A DNA stretch of 64,000 bases, taken from NCBI RefSeq assembly GCF_014356525.2, contig NC_052506.1:25418372-25482371 (forward strand), in the 5' to 3' direction. A program made the translations under genes and the position numbers. The stretch is from Nilaparvata lugens (Eukaryota > Arthropoda > Insecta > Hemiptera > Delphacidae). The notes beneath the pieces are model-generated. The model saw nothing but the letters and a program-made list of their open reading frames with translations, was not told the origin of the DNA and did no database searches. The number at the start of each line of letters is the position of its first letter. Positions within the stretch are counted from its first letter, which is position 1. This document shows, piece after piece, positions 60,879 to 64,000 of the stretch.

Positions 60879-63800
60879 TGTATTGTAGTGCTCCTCCTGG
60901 GGGAGTCACTCTCACCTCCAATGATGGACAACACACGTAGGGTGATGTAATGCTGTATTTAAATGCCTCACGTTGGCCGGCAAATCATGTGGTGCGTTTT
61001 TTAACGGCTTCACACATGTAGGGTGAATCTTGCACTGAGTCAGTGTGTAGTGGCTATAATTTTGCAATGGCGTGTGAGGACGCTGAGTGAACACCAGACT
61101 GATTGACTCACTACAAGACTCAATACAATTGTCGGAATCGCGGGAGGCCTAAACGTTCGCTCACCCTTGATTCTTCTAATGACAGATTGTATAATGATGA
61201 AATTTTTATAAGTAGTGTAGCGGACGCTAAACACTGAATACGGATACCTTAAAATTATTACCTGTGAAGAATGAGCATACAAAATCATACAGGTCGAGCA
61301 AAAATCCCGATGTAGATAATTTACGGGACTGCGTCTCTAATAAGTTCTGAAGGATTAAAAATACGGTATTTGAACCAAATATCGTTCAGAATATATTTCG
61401 AGATCGGAGTCTTGTCGGGTTTTAAGCTCTATTGTAGGAATTTATATGATCTATGGCTGCCACTGCTGTACAATTGATGTGTTCGCTCCTAAGTCGAGGT
61501 AGGTAACAGATAAAAGCTGATATATGAGCAGGTAAGGACAAAGAATAAATATCTTGATCTGACCCCACTCGCTACATCCACTTAGACCTGTTCCAATATC
61601 CAGCTTAATTCAATTATTTCAATGATCGTATTCGATCGTTCTTGATGATATAGAACGTATCAGAAACATAATTGACAGGCTTAAGAAATAATCGAACTCA
61701 GAAAGCGAATTAACAAAACTGAAATATATTATAATAAAATATGTAATCATACAGTGCAGGTTCAGATTTGATTTACAGGTTGATAATAATTTAGCATTAA
61801 CAGAATAGTTAAAAAATTTCTTGTGCTTGCATGATACCATGCATGATTCAACAGAGTTTTACAATTGATAAAATTTAACAGTTTGAAAAATAGTGAAAAA
61901 TGAATTATAGAAATATTTTTTTAAAATGTTCGGGGTCGTGGTTCAGGCAGCGGAGGATAGTTAATCAACTACAAATTCTTATAAATTAAATGTGAATAAA
62001 TTCTAGGCTCTTAAATGTTAAAGCGCTTGTCGGCGTGGCCAATAATTTCACGAAGAAAAAATTTATGTTTCTGCACTGAAATATTTTCGAAGCGTAGATT
62101 GGGGCCCCTTATGACTTATAACTCACGTGAAATTCCTTGGTAGTCGTGGTTTTCTTCTTTAGATCAAAAATCGTTTGATCGGCGGCAATCCAGGCTTTGG
62201 TTTCAGCACGTGGGGAATTTTAATTTAAATATCTCCTTCACCGAATTAATTAAGGGATAGTTTACTTGAAGCTTTTAAATTTATCGATTGATGAAAACAG
62301 AAATTTATAAATAACAAATAGATTGGTCTAAAATATCGGCTCACAAATAGAACATTTAAAAATCGAACAAGAAATTTTACAAATAGGTCTTTGGTAACTA
62401 TGAAAGAGATCTACACGGTAAGGATTTCAAAAGGGAAGTGCTGCTCTTTTCTCTAAGCTTTTAGGCTAGACCTTGCTTCTCGGAATCTCAATGTAATAAT
62501 TTGCATAAAAATTTGCCATTGGTAGAAAGCTTTTGACGTAGACGTGACGTCAATGGCAGGCAGTAGAATACAATTCCTTTAATTACAACAATAATTTAAT
62601 TTATGTAATTCTTAAAACTGCTTAATCTTATAGACATAGTTCCTCTCATACAATGTACATGTGCTAGTGTAACTGATAAGGCAGGGTTGGTGTCTGATAA
62701 TAGATTAACATGTGTTGCTTTCAAACGATCACCGTCTTGGTGCTATTTCTATGCACTGTGATTGGTTTAGACCTACCAAAGAGATTTAATTACCATGTGG
62801 TTCAGTTGAATTAAATTATTAATAAATTAATATTTTTGTACAATTTTTATTAGGTTTGAGATTATTTTAATTAATTTCTGCCATTTTATCAATAATAGAA
62901 TTTCATGCTATGACCTATTTAGTTACAATAAGACCTGACGCATAATACAGTTTCTTAATAATAAATAATTTCAACAATAATACATACATTTTATTTTTTA
63001 TTTTGAAATTCTTGATCCTTTATTGATAGTTTTATGATTTTTAGGAATGATATTTTACCTTGCATGAGAACCGGTATGATATTTGACAATGCTTTGAATC
63101 AGTCAGCTGCGTTCGAACTGTTTTTAAAACATCCGATCGATAGTAAACAAGTGTAACCTCAAAATCAGTGAGCAATTCGTAAATAATTTGTGCTTCATTC
63201 GCAAAATAATTATAATTTTATTGAATAATTTTCCTAGAAAAATATTCAGTACAGAACGGTACTCTTATCTAATATACAGTTATTGATAAGTAAGCTTTAT
63301 CGCTCGGTCGCTAACTATTCCTTTAGCAAATTCTTTCATTTTAAAAGGTAATCACAATTTTTCTCTCTTTTCATGAGATCTATTTGAAAAATTCATCACA
63401 CAAAAGCCCCCAGGATATTTTAAATAGGTAATTGGGAGACGAGTCGAAACAATGACTATTTGAAAAATCCGATATTGTGATGAATACACTATTTCATCTC
63501 CTTACTTCTACGAAAACTCAACACTTAACACTGAAAACAATATATCGTGCACTTTTGGCTACGAAAAAATAAATAATTGATTGTTCCTTTCATTGGATAC
63601 AATCGAAATACAATAATTAATGAGGTCTCTTTGGATCCTTCATTAAAACAACTCCACAACTTCCATTCACGGGTGGCTTATGAGCAGACCCATAACTATA
63701 ACAAATATACAAATTTCACATATTATCCTCTTAGAATTCAAACAGTATTTGCGACAGATATAGATTTTCATCATTTTTTCATAGTTATTACAGGTTTCGA

Positions 63801-64000
63801 CTCTTTGGTTTGGCTTTTACATAAATTGGGTGAGAGTGTGATTTTACTTCGGTGACTTGACAATCGTCTCCGTTTGACTCGAGCAATTTCTTATTTGCGC
63901 TTAGTACGTTGCGTACAAACAGGGTTACACTTGAAATGGCTTTCTTGATTTTTATCATGTTGGTTACAAATATTAAGTCTTACATTTATCAATTTGAATT
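60879..64000. other. No recognised gene; likely upstream part of Sap130
   Basis: Moderately AT-rich. The missing 5' exons of Sap130 should lie here or beyond the window if the first intron is not longer. I found no exon with the required end (one base into a codon, then GT) that also matches the family. A 92-codon plus-strand frame at 63577-63855 and a short minus frame near 62110-62205 (AETKAWIAADQTIFDLKKK, followed by GTGAGT) are unassigned. Confidence 0.35.

Noticed and set aside
60912..61094. Upstream Sap130 exon ending at GTGAGA near 60918
   Set aside because: One frame has a suitable phase, but the residues (LRVLSIIG) do not resemble the family and no acceptor is convincing.

Overview
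This window is animal nuclear DNA, most likely from a hemipteran insect (a planthopper or a relative). It is AT-rich and intron-rich, has one recognisable spliced host gene, and is packed with small inverted-repeat transposons, degraded LINEs and (CA)n/(TA)n microsatellites. The species call is an inference from base composition and repeat style, not something read directly.

The host gene lies on the minus strand at 36023-58353. I reconstruct eleven consecutive coding exons with GT-AG boundaries. Every exon phase agrees and together they encode 703 residues and a stop. The protein is SAP130, a subunit of the SIN3-HDAC corepressor. Evidence includes the conserved PRPSILRK motif, the basic SPRKKPRKQQ motif, the HHHFLRYTDVR segment and a helical C-terminus (NELIKGNIQRC). 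The 5' end of the gene (human counterpart: roughly the first 300 residues, promoter and first exons) was not found and probably lies above 58353 or outside the window.

Layout: 1-5.3 kb, gene-poor DNA with diverged tandem repeats, including an AACGTT-rich and a CCAAT-rich block. 5.3-13.4 kb, interspersed repeat copies and small tandem duplications. 14.5-15.4 kb, a non-autonomous piggyBac-like element with TTAA duplications. 18.3-21.4 kb, a CCAAT/FTZ-F1-like cluster and three terminal-inverted-repeat elements. 21.5-27.2 kb, a LINE region: an ORF1-like coding fragment, a 47-bp tandem array, a broken endonuclease/reverse-transcriptase and a (CAAT)n-tailed 3' end. 27.6-30.5 kb, more repeats and two opposed LINE 3' fragments. 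33.8 kb, a tRNA-derived SINE. 36-58 kb, Sap130, whose introns hold two or more mariner-like elements, a PIF/Harbinger-like element, hAT-like MITEs, a LINE fragment and a relic duplicate of one of its own exons. 58.9-60.9 kb, a foldback element with a second element nested inside. 60.9-64 kb, nothing recognised.

No bacterial genes, CRISPR arrays or rRNA genes are seen, and I found no new multi-gene system. The items most worth checking are the relic exon copy inside Sap130, the CAG-repeat splice acceptor in the same gene, the stem-loop just past its stop codon, the nested transposons with empty-site evidence, and the tandem array directly upstream of the LINE.
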